A stretch of 64,000 nucleotides of DNA from Pyrrhoderma lamaoense (GCA_002794735.1 NBAZ01000018.1:402660-466659); one strand, 5' to 3'. Shown: positions 12,901-26,068, numbered from the stretch's first letter. Made by a program: numbers and translations. The notes: a model not told the origin generated them from the letters alone.

Positions 12901-14815
12901 CTCATTTCCGTCCGAAAAGTAAAGTAGGAAGATAATCTATTTTTGGGTGAAAGTGCTGATACGGAAGGGCGGTTGATGCGGCGAACGCTTATGAAATCAC
13001 CGGACACCCCTGAATACCGATATACCCTTGAGCTTCGTATGCTATGGAAAAAAAAAGAGTTGTGATGAAGAGTTAGTGCCGCGCCTGAGAAGAATCGGCG
13101 GATAGATGAGCGTAAGGAAGGCCCCATTCTCTGTCTGTGTGTGTGTGTTGCTGCTCATCTTAATGAACAAACGGCACTAAGCGAGTACCGATATGTGGAT
13201 TGGGATCGACTGCGAGACAGAAGTATGTCCCGTTCACGTCTTTTGCTGCTGCTGCTGGCCTTCTTGGCGTCTCCGTACACTTGGTATTGTCCGACGCGGT
13301 GCTACTTCTGATAACTTTGAGGAGGTTGAGTACTAAAGATACTTCCTGTTTAAAAATGTAACACGACGTCCAGTTGGCTAATAATCTCCGAGTTGTACGG
13401 GCCACTGGTAAAAATGACAACCACGGATATGGGAATTTCTAAAACGAGGGTGTCATTTTAGCTACAGACACGTACATGTACATATTCGTTGTGTACGTGT
13501 ACGTATAGACATGTAACTTATTGTGGCCTTGTCTTTCTTGCTATTGAAACTGTTCAAGTGTTATGTAGAACAACTATTCAATCTCCGAAACTCCGATGAG
13601 GTCCGCCAAGTTACCGGTCTCGATTGTTGTGGGCCCATAACGAAACCCATGTTTTTTAAATGCCCCCCTAAAGTTTACATGTACATGCTCTTTCTCGATG
13701 GTAGCTAGGCGATGTCGTGGTCCATGCTGTTCATTGCGAACAGAATGAGCAATATGACCCAGAACGATCGGGTTTACGAGAGTTCACGGTGTGGTCTAAT
13801 CTAGAACCAAGTTGAGTAATGGAGGCAAGTAAATGTGGACACGAACACACCGACATGATTAGCCTGTGACCCGGGATGATGGATATAGATCCGAACAGCC
13901 TTCCCCATCTGTTCCATCTGTTGTCCACACCGTTAAACCTTGACAGAGAAGCCGGAAATTTATCTACAGCCTTCTTCTTCGTCGGGGTCTCTGCTTTTCT
14001 TCGTAGACAAAATTGATATCCGTTGCCACTCTTCATTCATTTGAAGCCGTGCTCGTATTTGATTCCGTGTGAGTTTTGCGAGTCCCCCATGGCTCGTCGT
14101 GTCCAACCGGTTTATACACCTCTCGTAATCCTCTGAATTCTAGTTTGTGGAGCTGACGAGGCACAAGGAACGCCGCATTAAAGTCACTTGTGCGCTCTGT
14201 TGTCTCTTATTTGTTATTCGGAATATGTGGAAAGTTCCTGCTGCGGGAATGAGAATGTACTTATAGAAACAAGCATTGTTCTTTCTTCTACCTGGACATT
14301 GACAGGTTCCGTGATCTCGAGGGTGAAAATTCGTGAACGAGGAAGCATGGATAATTTAGACCCTCGGGATTCGTTCTCAATCTCACAATCTTGTGGGTCG
14401 TTGACACATACATGCGATAAGAAAGCTATCAGCTGAGCTCGTCTTGTCAATGTTAAATTATAGTTCTCATAGCTTTGCATATGATTTTTCGACAGTGATT
14501 CATTTGCGTTGACGTAAAAAGACTTTCGGAACTGAAGTACGATGGCTCGTAAAAACTGAATTATCATGGAAATATTTAGGAGTGAAAAAATACCAATGCA
14601 ATATGATGTCCAAGCGTCTATGCCACTGGACTCGACATAGTTGAGCTTGTATAAGACTCTGGATAAATTGCAAACATGTTCCTCCAGGCTGAGCTCTATT
14701 ATTCCTTATTAGTGTCCATAAATCTTACCGTCGGAGATCCACGCTTGAAAAGCAGGCATGGATTTCAACATGATTTTAATATAATTACATCACTTTCATT
14801 TGCTACATGTACAAT
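9963..14815. other. long stretch without a recognised gene
   Basis: Nothing recognisable was found on either strand in about 4.9 kb. Open frames are at most about 100 codons and none shows a motif, a plausible exon chain or a biased composition. Codon-like texture is lacking, in contrast to the genes that start at 14.8 kb. A few short palindromic patches are present (for example acgtacatgtacat near 13,470) but nothing more can be supported. Decayed genes or non-coding RNA could still be present. Confidence 0.5.
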
Positions 14816-17069
14816 TTATGCCCTTGCCCCATTCCGTCGGATATTATTGAATACTAATTGAACATACTTCTCTACTCCGGAGATACTGATAGCGAACGAG
14901 CCGATCATTCCATCTGGTCTTATAACGACAAGAGTGGGTTCTCCATCATTTTTATCTAGACCGTAACCCTTGAATGCGTGGCCATTTGAGTCCTTGAACA
15001 CAAAATCAGCGGGACAAGATGATAAAATGGCTTCATCGGTATTTAATGGAAGAATAATTGCCGTTTGTAAAAGATCGGGACCGATCCGGTGAAATGGTAC
15101 AAGCAACAAGAGGGCTTCCTCTAGCAATGGAGCCGAAGCAAAGACAAGTGCGGTATGCTTTGTTGACTTGAAGAGATCGAAGAGATTTGAGATAGTTTTA
15201 TCACAATTGTTTGGTGCTATTTGGACCAGACCAGGGGCGTCGGGGGCTCGATCTCCGGCTCGTAGATCGTGTCCTGCTGTTCCATACGCACTACGTTCAG
15301 TTGATTGAGAAACTTCAGGATACCGTTCATCAAACACTATAGAACTCCATCGGTAATTTACGTCAAGTTGAAATAGTTTCCGATTTCGGTAGTAAGGTGA
15401 CTCCTTTAAGTCCGAATTCTGCTGAGATCTGATCTGCTTTTTCACTTCGTCACTGTAGAATGTTCTGTTGTGTAGTTCAGTAGTGATTTTGAGCATCTCT
15501 GCAATAACCGGTATCCGCTCGTTTTCATATGAGTCGAGAACAGACTTTGGAGAGTGCCCTTTTAGGACAAGAGCTAGTTTCCATCCGAGATTGAACTAGA
15601 AAGTCGGCTATTCAATCATTTAAAGTACTAAAAAGGAAGAAATGAAGCGCCTTACAGCATCTTGGATACTCGAATTCATTCCTTGTGCACCCGTTGGGGA
15701 ATGCGTATGCGCAGCATCTAGAAAGGACTTTGTCAATAGTAAGTTACATTAAGGAGAAAAGACATATCTACCACCAATAACAAACGCATTTCCTACTCTA
15801 AAATTGGACGCAATTCGGAGATTTGCGCTGTGATTGAACATCTATTTCAGAGAACAGAAAGGAGATACCAAGAGAAAACCTTAAACGAACCGCCATAGGG
15901 CTTGCCAGGTGACCTTCTTCACTATAAGCTCTGGCCGGTTTGTGAGTCTCGTTAGTTCAGATTGCACAATGTCGTGGCTTCCGATTTCCACTAGTTTTTC
16001 GATAGGATTGATAAACAAAAGACGGTATTTGTCTGGGACCCCGGTACCCCGCATTTCTACTCTAGAAAGAAGTCGAGTTTAGACCATAGAATAAAGAGGT
16101 ATGGCTGAGTTAGACAAACCTCGGGCCCTCTGTCCCAAATATGAAAAAGTCCTTAGTGAGTATAAGCGACTGTTTTGTTTGATTACATGCTCTTGCTTCA
16201 CTCACACTATCTTTGACTTTACCAACGCTTCTTGCTACTGCTTCAAAGCCTTCGATTTCGGCATCAACTAGATACATTTTTGTCGCATCATCAGTAACAC
16301 CAACAAACTCGATACCCATTTCCTTGCGCACAGTACCTTTAGGTTGGGTAAGCAGTGGAAAACAAAGTTACAATATTGGTAGACTTACTTCGTCCACCAT
16401 CAGCCCCTACAATATATTTAAACTCCGCGACCTCTTTAACTTCCTCCCCATTGATGTTCTTCGCGATCTCGGCTTTTATCTTATCATTGTCTTGAGTAAA
16501 CCCGACAAGAGTTGATCCGAGCTCGACCTTCCCTCCAAGTTTCTCGATGTGTTCCCGCAGAACGGCCTGGTGGCGGTATTGGCCTAGTAGAACACCACGA
16601 GTCTATATAAGAGATATCAAAGGGTGTTACTAGGGATCTTGAGGTTGAGAGGTCTTACAATAGGAAATGCCGGCGTTGGATCCATCTTTTCCACCATGTC
16701 TATGGATCGAACCCAAATCCGGGGATCCGCCTCGTCAAAGAAGTGTACAATAGGCTTAGACGAGCTGATCTTAACTATGTCCGCCTTAACTCCCAAAAAG
16801 TGTTCAATCTCTAAGGTACGAGGCTAGATAAGCGATATTAGGCATAGCTATTGCTTGACAGTAATGGAGCTACCATTATGCCTGTACCGCGTTCACTGAT
16901 GTGGTGCGTAGGCTCCTTTTCAATAATGCGAGTCGGGATACCATTTTGGAGGAGTGAAAGTGCAAGAATCAGTCCTGCAGGTCCAGATCCAGCCTTGCGA
17001 AAGCTTTTTGTAAGTAGACACCCGGAAGTATACCCTGTAACTTACTACCAAAACACTATGTGAAGACAT
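14816..17069 (-). CDS. class A FAD-dependent aromatic monooxygenase, copy 1
   Basis: This enzyme belongs to the phenol / pentachlorophenol hydroxylase-like flavoproteins, which insert oxygen into aromatic rings using FAD and NAD(P)H. The start is ATG at 17069: a short first exon (MSSHSVLV) splices to AGSGPAGLILALSLL, completing the Rossmann GXGXXG motif. Further in come the DG motif GADGGRS, split by an intron, and the FAD-phosphate motif GDAAHTHSPTGAQGMNSS. A C-terminal region after about 15,280 resembles the thioredoxin-like domain of phenol hydroxylase (RAGDRAPDAPGL, then VIRPDGMIGSF). All exon joins I traced keep frame, so the gene appears intact. It is paralogous to the monooxygenase at 23.8-26.1 kb, which shares exon structure and motifs. 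The substrate is unknown. It faces the thiolase gene across about 1.3 kb, with divergent transcription. Confidence 0.88.
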
Positions 17070-18383
17070 GGGTAAGAGGAGGGGAGTAAAGCGTTGAGAG
17101 TTCAGCGACCTACGAGATGTCTACCTTTTACATATTTACACTCCAGATTAAAAGTTGGTCCGGATATGTACCACGAGATGTACGGGCTCCGATATCTTGA
17201 GCTCTAGCAGAGTATCGTCACTTGTTCAAGGGACATTAGTTCTGCAGACTTGAACGTGTATAGTCAAGTACCAATAGGACGTAATACATGTGAGAGCTGA
17301 GTAGGGGAAACAGTATTACCAGATGCTCGGGTAATGTAACAAGCTTGGGCGCAGGCTTCCTAGTTGTATTTGACCTCTTCATTGGCTTTCTGTATGTCTT
17401 TATATTTTTTCCGGATTTCAAGAACCTCGAATACCAGCTACTTCGGAGGAATCTCAGGATTATACGACATTCCAGATGTTCAAATCGCATGATTTATTAC
17501 GGATACACAGGAGGAGAAACTGCGTCATGTGTCTTATGGGACGACAACTAATTTTCCATGCATGATAACAATAATATGAGTCTTGAGGGCATATAAAGAT
17601 CTAGCTCTAACAGAGTATCAATCATTGATACTTACATTACGTAACATGTCCGAAAACACACAATCTAGCACAAATATATCGTTAGTTAAGAGATTATGAA
17701 TATGTTGATCACTCGAGTGATGATACTATACGATAGAATGGAGTTGGCCTATTTAGTTTCGCTATTTTATATCTTGAAATGAGATACATTCCAGCGAATG
17801 CTAGTATTTATGAGTCTGGTTCTGTCATGTAGGCGTGTCATGTAAGTCACTACAAGCAAAGATATGTAATCCGAGATTGTTTAAAGTTTGACCAGAGGTG
17901 ACTAGATGAATAAAATTGTCGATTACTACGATAAATCTCAATGGCTGTTTTGTGTATGACGAGGCTGTCTGTGTTGTATCAATGTATAAGGGGTAAAGTT
18001 ACTGTGAGCAATTTATATTGCCACGTAATCTGTCCTTCTCACACTCTGTAAGCCGGAAATAAGCTAATCGTTGTTTGTGACTTTGTGATGACACATGTTG
18101 TATATCATATGCTTTTAAAGGAATATATACTGAATAAGTAAGTAATGCCTTTATTTTTTCAACAAATCGGATTGATTAAATGATATAAGAGTAAATAATC
18201 ACAGTACCAATAACTTCAAAGATATAATATTACATAATGAATTTATACTTCCATGTGATTTAATACCAGCTTGTCGATGCTCATGATTTCAGGTGGCCTA
18301 CCGACCGAGTTCTCATAAGTTTCAGTCAAACTCCTACGTCCTCTTCATCTAACCAACTTCTCCTCTCTTCCATAACATTCACC
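17070..18383. other. divergent intergenic region between monooxygenase 1 and thiolase
   Basis: This 1.3-kb AT-rich spacer should hold the promoters of the two divergent genes. I see no coding exon with support. No clear TATA box or known operator could be assigned. Confidence 0.5.
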
Positions 18384-19778
18384 ATGTCTTCCAGTGCTGC
18401 CAAGTCAAAGCTTCTCCAAAAAAGCGATAATGATGTCGTTATCGTTTCCGCGTACAGAACAGCTATTACAAAGGTATGTCATCTTTGCTACTAACAATCT
18501 TTTTCTGACCTCTGTTCAAGGCCAGGAAAGGCGGTTTCAAAGATACACTTCCTGAGGAACTGCTTGCCGCTGTACTACGTGCCGTGTACGAGAAAGTCAA
18601 TCTTGACCCGAAGCTCATTGAAGATGTCGCTGTCGGGAACGTCCTTCCTCCAGGAGGGGGAGCATCAGCAGCGCGTATGGCCGCGCTTTATGCTGGAATC
18701 CCAAACACGGCGGCTGTTAATACCGTAAACAGACAGTGCTCCTCAGGCTTGACCTCAGTTAATCAAATAGCTATGGAAATCCTGACTGGAGAAATTGATA
18801 TCGGTATTGGTAAGTGACTACGATTTCTAACGAATATGCCTTGGTATGATTCGGTCCTATCCATCTAATAACTAATATTTGCTCATATCAGGTGCCGGAG
18901 TTGAATCAATGACCCACGGTTATGGACCCGCTGCTCAACCAAAGGCCTTCTCTGACAAGGTTCTCTCTAATCAGGAGGCAGAGGACTGCTTAATTCCTAT
19001 GGGTATAACCTCTGAGAACGTTGCCAAAGAGTATGGTATCTCGCGTTCAACTCAGGATGCTTTTGCCGCCAATTCTTTCCAGAAGGCAGCGGCAGCACAG
19101 AAAGCTGGAAAATTCAATTCAGAAATCATCCCTGTGACTGTCACCCAAATTGACCCCAAAACTGAAGAATCAAAAGAGGTAGTTGTGGACTCAGATGATG
19201 GTGTTCGCGATGGTGTTACGGCTGAGTCATTAGCTAAGTTGAAACCTGCATTCTCGAAAGACGGATCTACCCATGCTGGAAATGCATCGCAAGTGTCTGA
19301 TGGTGCGGCTGCTGTACTTCTTACGCGCCGTTCTGTTGCGAAGAAACTTGGACTCCCTATCCTCGGCGCTTCGTTACCGCTGCCGTTGTTGGTGTCCCAC
19401 CTAGGATCATGGGTGTTGGTCCAGCATACGCCATTCCAAAAGTTCTCTCAAAAGCAGGAATTTCTAAAGAAGATGTTGACTTCTTTGAAATCAACGAGGC
19501 ATTTGCTAGCCAGGCAGTGATGTCAATACAACATATTGGAATCCATTCGAGAAGGTCAACGTTCGTGGAGGTGCAATTGCACTCGGACATCCTCTAGGAT
19601 GCAGTACGTTTACAATTTTGTTTCTCATGAGCTTGACTTACGCGTTGTAATTAGCTGGTTCGCGTCAAATTGCTACCTCATACCCAATAGCAAAAGAAAC
19701 TGGAGCAAAGGTCTTTGTGACAAGCATGTGTATTGGCTCGGGATGGGAATGGCAGCTGTATTCACAAACGAACAGTAA
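18384..19778 (+). CDS. POT1: 3-ketoacyl-CoA thiolase (acetyl-CoA acyltransferase)
   Basis: The enzyme cleaves 3-ketoacyl-CoA with CoA in the last step of fatty-acid beta-oxidation. The start [11 protein letters not shown] precedes the conserved [13 protein letters not shown], and an intron follows at 18,474. Catalytic landmarks are the nucleophile cysteine in [12 protein letters not shown], the NEAFASQAV loop, the histidine in [12 protein letters not shown] and the second cysteine in [14 protein letters not shown]. The QCSSGL form and overall order fit the peroxisomal ACAA1/POT1 class better than cytosolic acetoacetyl-CoA thiolase. No N-terminal PTS2 or C-terminal PTS1 is visible (the protein ends TNEQ), so its location is uncertain. 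Two one-base gaps, near 19,365 (between LPILG and RFVTAAVVG) and near 19,541, break the frame; both restore family-typical sequence if a base is added and are probably assembly deletions. A pseudogene is the alternative. Confidence 0.85.
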
Positions 19779-19987
19779 TTGCTTATATATTTGTATCCTC
19801 TTTTTTCTTGCTTCTTTTTGTTTTCTTGTTTACAATTGTATCTGTATGAGATTCTTCAATATTTTTATATAAAAAAATAAGATATCCTCAATCTTATAAT
19901 GAATGAACGATCTGAGAATATACACTAGGAATGCTAAATGCTAGGGGCGCATGTTTTTCGCACATATACCAACGCAAATACATATCA
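19779..19987. other. convergent 3' intergenic region
   Basis: This short AT-rich gap lies between the 3' ends of the thiolase (+) and the kelch gene (-). It should contain both polyadenylation regions. No further structure was seen. Confidence 0.5.
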
Positions 19988-22900
19988 CTAACGCCTATTT
20001 CGATTTTCACCTTGTAGAGCCTTTGGGCCAGCTGCAGCTCCACGTTTAATTTCATCCTCGTCTAGTCCAGCTTCCGCTAAGATTTTCTCCACTTCCTCTA
20101 ATATCGGCTTATACTCCGCTAGAAGAGCGTGATGGTTAGCAAGTAAATTCACCAGACACAACAATTGAAGTCAACTAACTGTAACGATCTTGTGCAAGTC
20201 CGAACCCATCCCTCCGAAGAAGTTTTCCCTTGTTGTCACTTGAGGTATGAGCTTTGCCAGCCCAGTATTCTCCTGTGTGTATGCAATAGCAACGAGAAGG
20301 GCCTATACTTAGAAATGAATAGTAACTTACGTGATCTAGCGTAGAACATGGCGAGTGTTTCTCCAGGTAAGGGTGTACTTAATTTATCTTCTTCGCTTTG
20401 TCCTGCATTTTGAGTCGCAGAAGCATCTCCTAGAAATTCTTGGGCCACTTGACGAGCCGCAGACTGAAAGTATAGAGTCATTCAGTTGCCGTTATGATTA
20501 TATTAACATGGTTCTAAGGAATGGTACCTGCTGTTTATCCTCATCATCCTCATCTTCGTCTACCAGATTAACAGGCTTCGTTTTCCCTTAAGCTTCTTCC
20601 TTTCTTCCTAGCATATTGTTCATTATCTGAATCTCCTCGATCGCTATGGTGAGAAGTTTCTATTTCTCCATTTAGTGTATCAACATCATCGCAATCGAGG
20701 TCTTCGTAGTCTGTATCGTCATCATCATCGTCGTCGTCGTCATCGTCACTGCTCAATACTTCTCCTTTTTGAGGGAGATCGATCGAACACGTATTTAGAC
20801 AATTGAACCGGTCAAGTTTATCAAGCTGAATCGAATAGAAATCATCCAGAGTAAATTCCTTTGACCCCATTTCTATAATACCTCCGTAACTACAGAATAG
20901 CTCCCATCATTATTTCATGGAGTTGATGATAGATCTGGCAAACTCACATAAACAACACATTCTTTTGCACAGCCAACATGGCACCGTAGCGTTCACGGGG
21001 AACGGTAAGAGATGGGTCTTCAGGATCATCATGGCTTTTGTTTTGTTGATCAGATGTTATATCCTGTCTCGTGATACTACATATAGTATACGAAGACATG
21101 TCGAACCGATTATCCTAGTCAAGGCGTGTATCAGGGCACTGGATGTATCGTGTAGAAAATCGCATACACTATTAGTTTGTCGCATGACAGGCTCCTCTAC
21201 TATAGTACTATCATCTTCATCTTCCGAATTAAAGCTTTCTTCCAACAAATTATTGTTCAAAGACAGCGCTGATCTTGACACCGTGTTCGAGGTTGTGGAC
21301 TTTTGTTTCATTCTTTTCCCAACTGCTGATTTTTTCGGCTTGCGTAGACCCAAGGATATCCATCTACCATTTCCCTGGAGCTGATAGCCAAACCTATATA
21401 TAAAGCAACCGTCAAACAAGGATTAGGGATTGAAAATTTTATATAACCGCGAAAAACTTACATGTCGCTGTGGTAGACACTTGTTAAAGTCTCTTCATTA
21501 GTATCTTCATCCGTCACTCCACCAAACAGGACACCCATTTGTCGGGTAGGCCAGATGGCCATCGTACAACCAACACGCTTTCCTGGAGCATATCCAGTTT
21601 TTTTACGACGTTCCCATTTAGCCTCGAAGGGCATAGATGTAGCTTTTTTTTCTTTGTTCATCGGTCTTGGTGCAGTAGGTTTGGAGGCCGCTGATTACCT
21701 GCAGAGGATTCAGCAGAGGGTGGAGAAATTCTACCCATTCAGATTTGAACATACATTAGCATCTGGATAAGTATCCGGACAAGTCACAGCATACCTTAGA
21801 AACCAACAGTCGTCAAGCATCACTCCGACAGGACGCTTTCCTTTGGAGTATTCTTTACAATATCCACCTAGTTCCCAGTAAGGTTGTGACATCTTGAACG
21901 GATATATTTAAGTTCGCACCATAGAGGACGATTCCGTCAGGAGTAGGTAGAAACGAAAATCCGCTTCGAGGTCTAGAGAGTTGGGATCATCATTACACAT
22001 ACACTAAATCTGATCATCAGAAAACTTACGATGGACGGCGATCAGTGTCACGGAATTCGATTTGTCGCCAATGATATTCTTGAGTATCGAAGTACCAGAG
22101 ATCATTGAGATAATTTGCTAAACAAGAGTGTAAACATATCGAATCAATAACATAGCTGGAACTACTGACTCCTGACACCTGGATCATAGAAACCGCCGAA
22201 GAGGAAGATGTACTGTTTCCACATAGCCATCCTGATGATAAAAGTGATTTAGTATACTACACAGGTCTGAAGCTTGAATTGGTTTAGAATTCCCGTTTGG
22301 GTATGAAGAACAAAAAAGGCAATTAGACTTTGCTTACCGACAACCGCTTCGAGCACTAGGTCGTATTTTCGTTTCGATACGATCCCAAGTATGAGTTGCT
22401 ATATCAAAGCACCAGAAGTCCCTATAATGGTGAAAGGAGTTTTGGTACAAAGACGAAAATTCTCCTCCTACAGAAGCATGAAATCAATTAGACAATGATT
22501 AATAATTATGTTACTTCGCTCAGGCACAGAGTAAATGTGGAAAACATAACCTTACCGAATAGAAAGAGCTTCCCACCACCTACAGGGGACGCTACTACTG
22601 CGTGTGCTGATCGAGGACCCGGGCATGTCTTAGATACGAACTTTCTCCATTCGTTCTGGGAGCCATGAGAATCTGACTTGCTTTCTAAATCTATAAGTAC
22701 TCACCTTGTCAGGGTTATATCGGTAGACATCGTTGTAGAAATACTGTGGGATCAGTTTCAAAAGAGGTCGCTTTAGTAAAGCAAAAAAATATACATACCG
22801 CCTTCCCATCTTCCGAGAAGTATTCTCCACCAATACACCATAGATGACTACCCAAAGGACAAGCAGTTAAAGTTGCGTTAGCACGTCGACTTGGAGGGCC

Positions 22901-23165
22901 CTCAACAATTTCTTCTGTAACTGCATGCGCAGCTTCCCATTCTTTCCTCATCTACTAGAACATGCTATAGATTTATGCGAGCATTGAACTTACGCTACAC
23001 TGAACATACATTTTCAAGAATTGTCTCTAAGTCATCTTCGTCGACAGTATTGCTTCCCTTTCCAACCTTCTTGGATTCCTTTCGTTCATTTTTTGCTGCT
23101 GCTTTCGCTTTTTTTTAAGCCTTTGCAGTAGCTTTTGCAGATTCTGTTGTTTTCTTTTTTGCCAT
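19988..23165 (-). CDS. KEL3: Kel3/KLHDC4-like kelch-repeat protein
   Basis: This is a kelch beta-propeller protein of the yeast Kel3 / animal KLHDC4 family, whose molecular role is poorly defined. The Lys/Ala-rich N-terminus (MAKKKTTESAKA) is typical of the family. Kelch blades follow across about ten small exons: PPSRRANATLTACPLGSHLW with CIGGE, GPRSAHAVVA with LFLFGG, a blade ending FLFGGFYDPGV, PSPRSGFSFLPTP with VLYGGY, and GKRVGCTMAIWP with VLFGGVTDE. An acidic segment with a run of about eleven Asp residues (about 20,720-20,755) comes next, then the conserved LDDFYSIQLDKLD. The C-terminal region (YKPILEEVEKILAEAGLDED) matches the family's C-terminal domain. The frame has an in-frame TAA beside an A8 run near 23,118, 16 codons after the chosen ATG at 23165. 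It is probably a sequence error or a wrong start, because downstream exons are well conserved. Confidence 0.85.
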
Positions 23166-23841
23166 AATTAGGACGCGAGTTTGAAGTTTATTACACCATC
23201 CGGCCTATCGGCGGCAATTAATCTAAGACACGTGATCAGACTTACGAACGGATCGTGTACTTTGCACATGTGACATAGCCGTCGCCATCGGGCTCGAGTC
23301 AAGCTCACCCTACACAAGCTCAAGAGTGTTGAATCCAAGAATACTATGTGATTATTCTACAAATATGTACATAACTTGTGTTCGATGGAACATGTACTAC
23401 TATAGAGCCTGATCTTACACGAACACAGTTAGTTATTTGTTTGCACTTTGATCGGATCAGTATCAGAAGTCCGAGGTGATCGCTCTTCTCCTTACTTGGG
23501 ATTCGATTCTGTTGAAGTTATTCGTATATATACTATACTTAAGAATCTATTCAATTCGTAATCAAAACTACTTCCTACGGCATCGTATAAGTTATGACAT
23601 GAATCAACTCAGAGCATCGTGTGTGCTACGCAAAGTTGGGCGGCTGCCTAAATGTGGTAATCATTCTCGCCTATCATAAGAGGTTGCACAGCTACAAAGA
23701 GGTCAGACAAATTGCGATACTAAAGTTAGATCACATACGAATTTCATCGGCAGATAAAGTAGTACTAGACATTGTGCATATATACAACGACTTGTCTTTG
23801 GGAGATATATCATACTAAATCCCCATCGCGTCTTCTTCTCA
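23166..23841. other. divergent intergenic region between kelch gene and monooxygenase 2
   Basis: About 680 bp separate two divergently transcribed genes and should hold both promoters. I find no supported coding exon and no clear core promoter motif. Confidence 0.5.
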
Positions 23842-26068
23842 ATGAGTGATCCACAAGTCTTAATTGTAAGTGCTCATGAAAAGATCTGACAAAATCCCAG
23901 ACGCTCAATATCTTCTGAATATAGGTCGGCTCTGGTCCATCTGGTTTGGTGCTTGCTCTTTCTCTCATCAAGAACGGAATCAATGTTCGTATCATTGAAA
24001 AAGATAAAGAACACCATAATGGTGAAAGAGGGCCGGGTGTAATGGTAAGAATTTATTTACTGGTAATCGACAGAAGTTGTTTAATGCTTCAATTTGTATA
24101 GCCACGTACATTGGAAATCGAGCATTTCCTTGGAGTTGAAGATCAAGTAGTTTCTGCTGGGGCGCGGTGGCCAAAGCGGCACTTTTACGACCCATCGAAT
24201 CCCAAGAAAATCATACGTTCCATGGAAATGCTTGAAAAGATGGATCCAACTCCTGCTTTCCCAATTGCAAGTGTAGTACTTAACTTACTTTTATTTACTG
24301 CTAACGCATATATGTTACAGACCTATGGTGTTATGTTAGGTCAATATAGACATCAAGCTATCCTCCGCGCAGAAATCGAGAGACTCGGTGGCTCCGTTGA
24401 ACTTGGTACAAGTCTTGTTGACTTTACGCAGGACGATGATGGTGTAACTGCAGAGATCGTGAAGATAAAAGGAGGGAAAGAGGAGAAGGAAACTTCTCGT
24501 TTCAAGTATCTCATAGGGGCTGATGGGGGCAGAAGTAGGTTTCTAAAGTCAATGATCAAAATTTGAGACTAATGCTAGTTTTCGATAAGGCATTGTCCGC
24601 AAGACCATGGGTGTCGACTTTGTTGGGACTACTGAGGACTCTACAAGAATCTTCATTGTAGATGCAACGGTGAAGGGATTAGTAGAGGCTACAGAGGGGA
24701 CAGCGGTAAGTTTGTAATCTGCTACTTTAATAACAATTAATCATCTTCTTTACTCCAGGATTTCCATGAATTTAAAACTGAGGCAGGAGTGTACGTCATA
24801 CACTCTCTAACTTACTACCTCCCATATTCTAACGATCTGTTATAGAGTTGCCTTGCGCGGAACCGGTCTTCCTAACAAATTTCAAATTCTCATAATCGTT
24901 TCCGAGGAAAAGCTTAGTGAAATCACCGAAGACGAAAGTCCAGAGCGCATACAAGCTGAAGTGGCACGGATCACAGGAAGGCAAGATCTCACAATCTCAG
25001 ACATAACTTGGAAGGGAGTGTGGAGGTAAGGGGCTTTCAGTCCATTTTTGTATCGGTCATCTAAATAAAATTGATAAAACAGACCTAATTTACGTATTGC
25101 ATCGAACTTCAAGAAAGGAAATGTATTCATTATTGGAGGTGAATAGTATTTGTAGCTATGATAATACGTTAAACTAATAAACTCATTAGACGCAGCGCAT
25201 ACTCATTCTCCGACTGGGGGACAGGGCCTTAACTCTAGCATTCAAGATTCGGTCAGCGAGTCTAGTTTTGCTTACCGAACTCGTACTAAATGCTTTCTTT
25301 CTAGTTCAACCTTGGCTGGAAACTTGCACTTGCCTTGAAGGGCCATTCTTCCCCTATTCTTCTTGATTCTTATGAAGCTGAAAGGATCCCAGTCATCTCC
25401 GAAATGCTACAGATCACTACAGATATTTTCAAGAAGCAAATCCTGGAAGTTAAACAGCATGAACAAGCAATTGACTCCCAGTCGTCCACACAACCTCAAG
25501 CTGCAGATCCTCACTACCGTAGTCGGAAGCTATTTCAGCTCAATATCAACTATCGTTGGAGCCCTATAGTCATAGATGAACGCTACGACAAGCCTGAAGA
25601 TCATGTAGCGGCTAATGCTTATGGTACAGATGGTCAGGAGGAAGTTCGTGCCGGAGACCGTGCCCAGACGCACCTGGGCTCATTCAGGTTACTCCCAAGA
25701 ATACTAATCACCCGATATCGCGCTTTTTCGACTTATTTACACCAAACAAGCATACAGTTCTACTATTTACTTCTTCCTTAAACGAAGAAAAGCTTGCGGC
25801 TCTACTTTCGCCTTTGCAGACCCTGGGACAAGATTTTTTCCAGATAGCCGTCATACTTTCACGTTCATCCACTGCAGGAGACCCGGAATCATCATCATAC
25901 TCCGTATTTAGGGATAGCGAAGGGCACGCATTCACTGGATACGGAATCAAAGAGCATGAGGAAGAACCTGTGGTTGTTATCGTTCGCCCAGACAGTATGA
26001 TCGGAGCGTTTGTCAGGAGTGTTTCTGGAGTTGAGAGGTATATTGCAAATGTATTTTCGTCCACATAA
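23842..26068 (+). CDS. class A FAD-dependent aromatic monooxygenase, copy 2
   Basis: This is a second phenol hydroxylase-like flavoprotein, paralogous to the gene at 14.8-17.1 kb. The start exon MSDPQVLI splices at 23,869 to VGSGPSGLVLALSL, the FAD-binding GXGXXG motif. ERGPGVMPRTLEIEHFLG, GVMLGQYRHQAILRAEIERL, the DG motif LIGADGGRS and the FAD-phosphate motif GDAAHTHSPTGGQGLNSS follow, with the conserved FNLGWKLALALKGHS helix and a thioredoxin-like C-terminus (VIVRPDSMIGAFVRS). Introns sit at positions matching copy 1 where I traced them. One base is missing in the C run near 25,663: adding it continues RAGDRA into PDAPGLIQ as in copy 1 and joins the final exon. The gene is therefore probably intact, with an assembly error. 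Substrate unknown; a role in aromatic compound degradation is inferred from family only. Confidence 0.86.

Noticed and set aside
13731..14036. Minus-strand open frame of 101 codons
   Set aside because: No motif, no neighbouring exon and no codon-like bias; an open frame of this length is expected by chance in about 5 kb.
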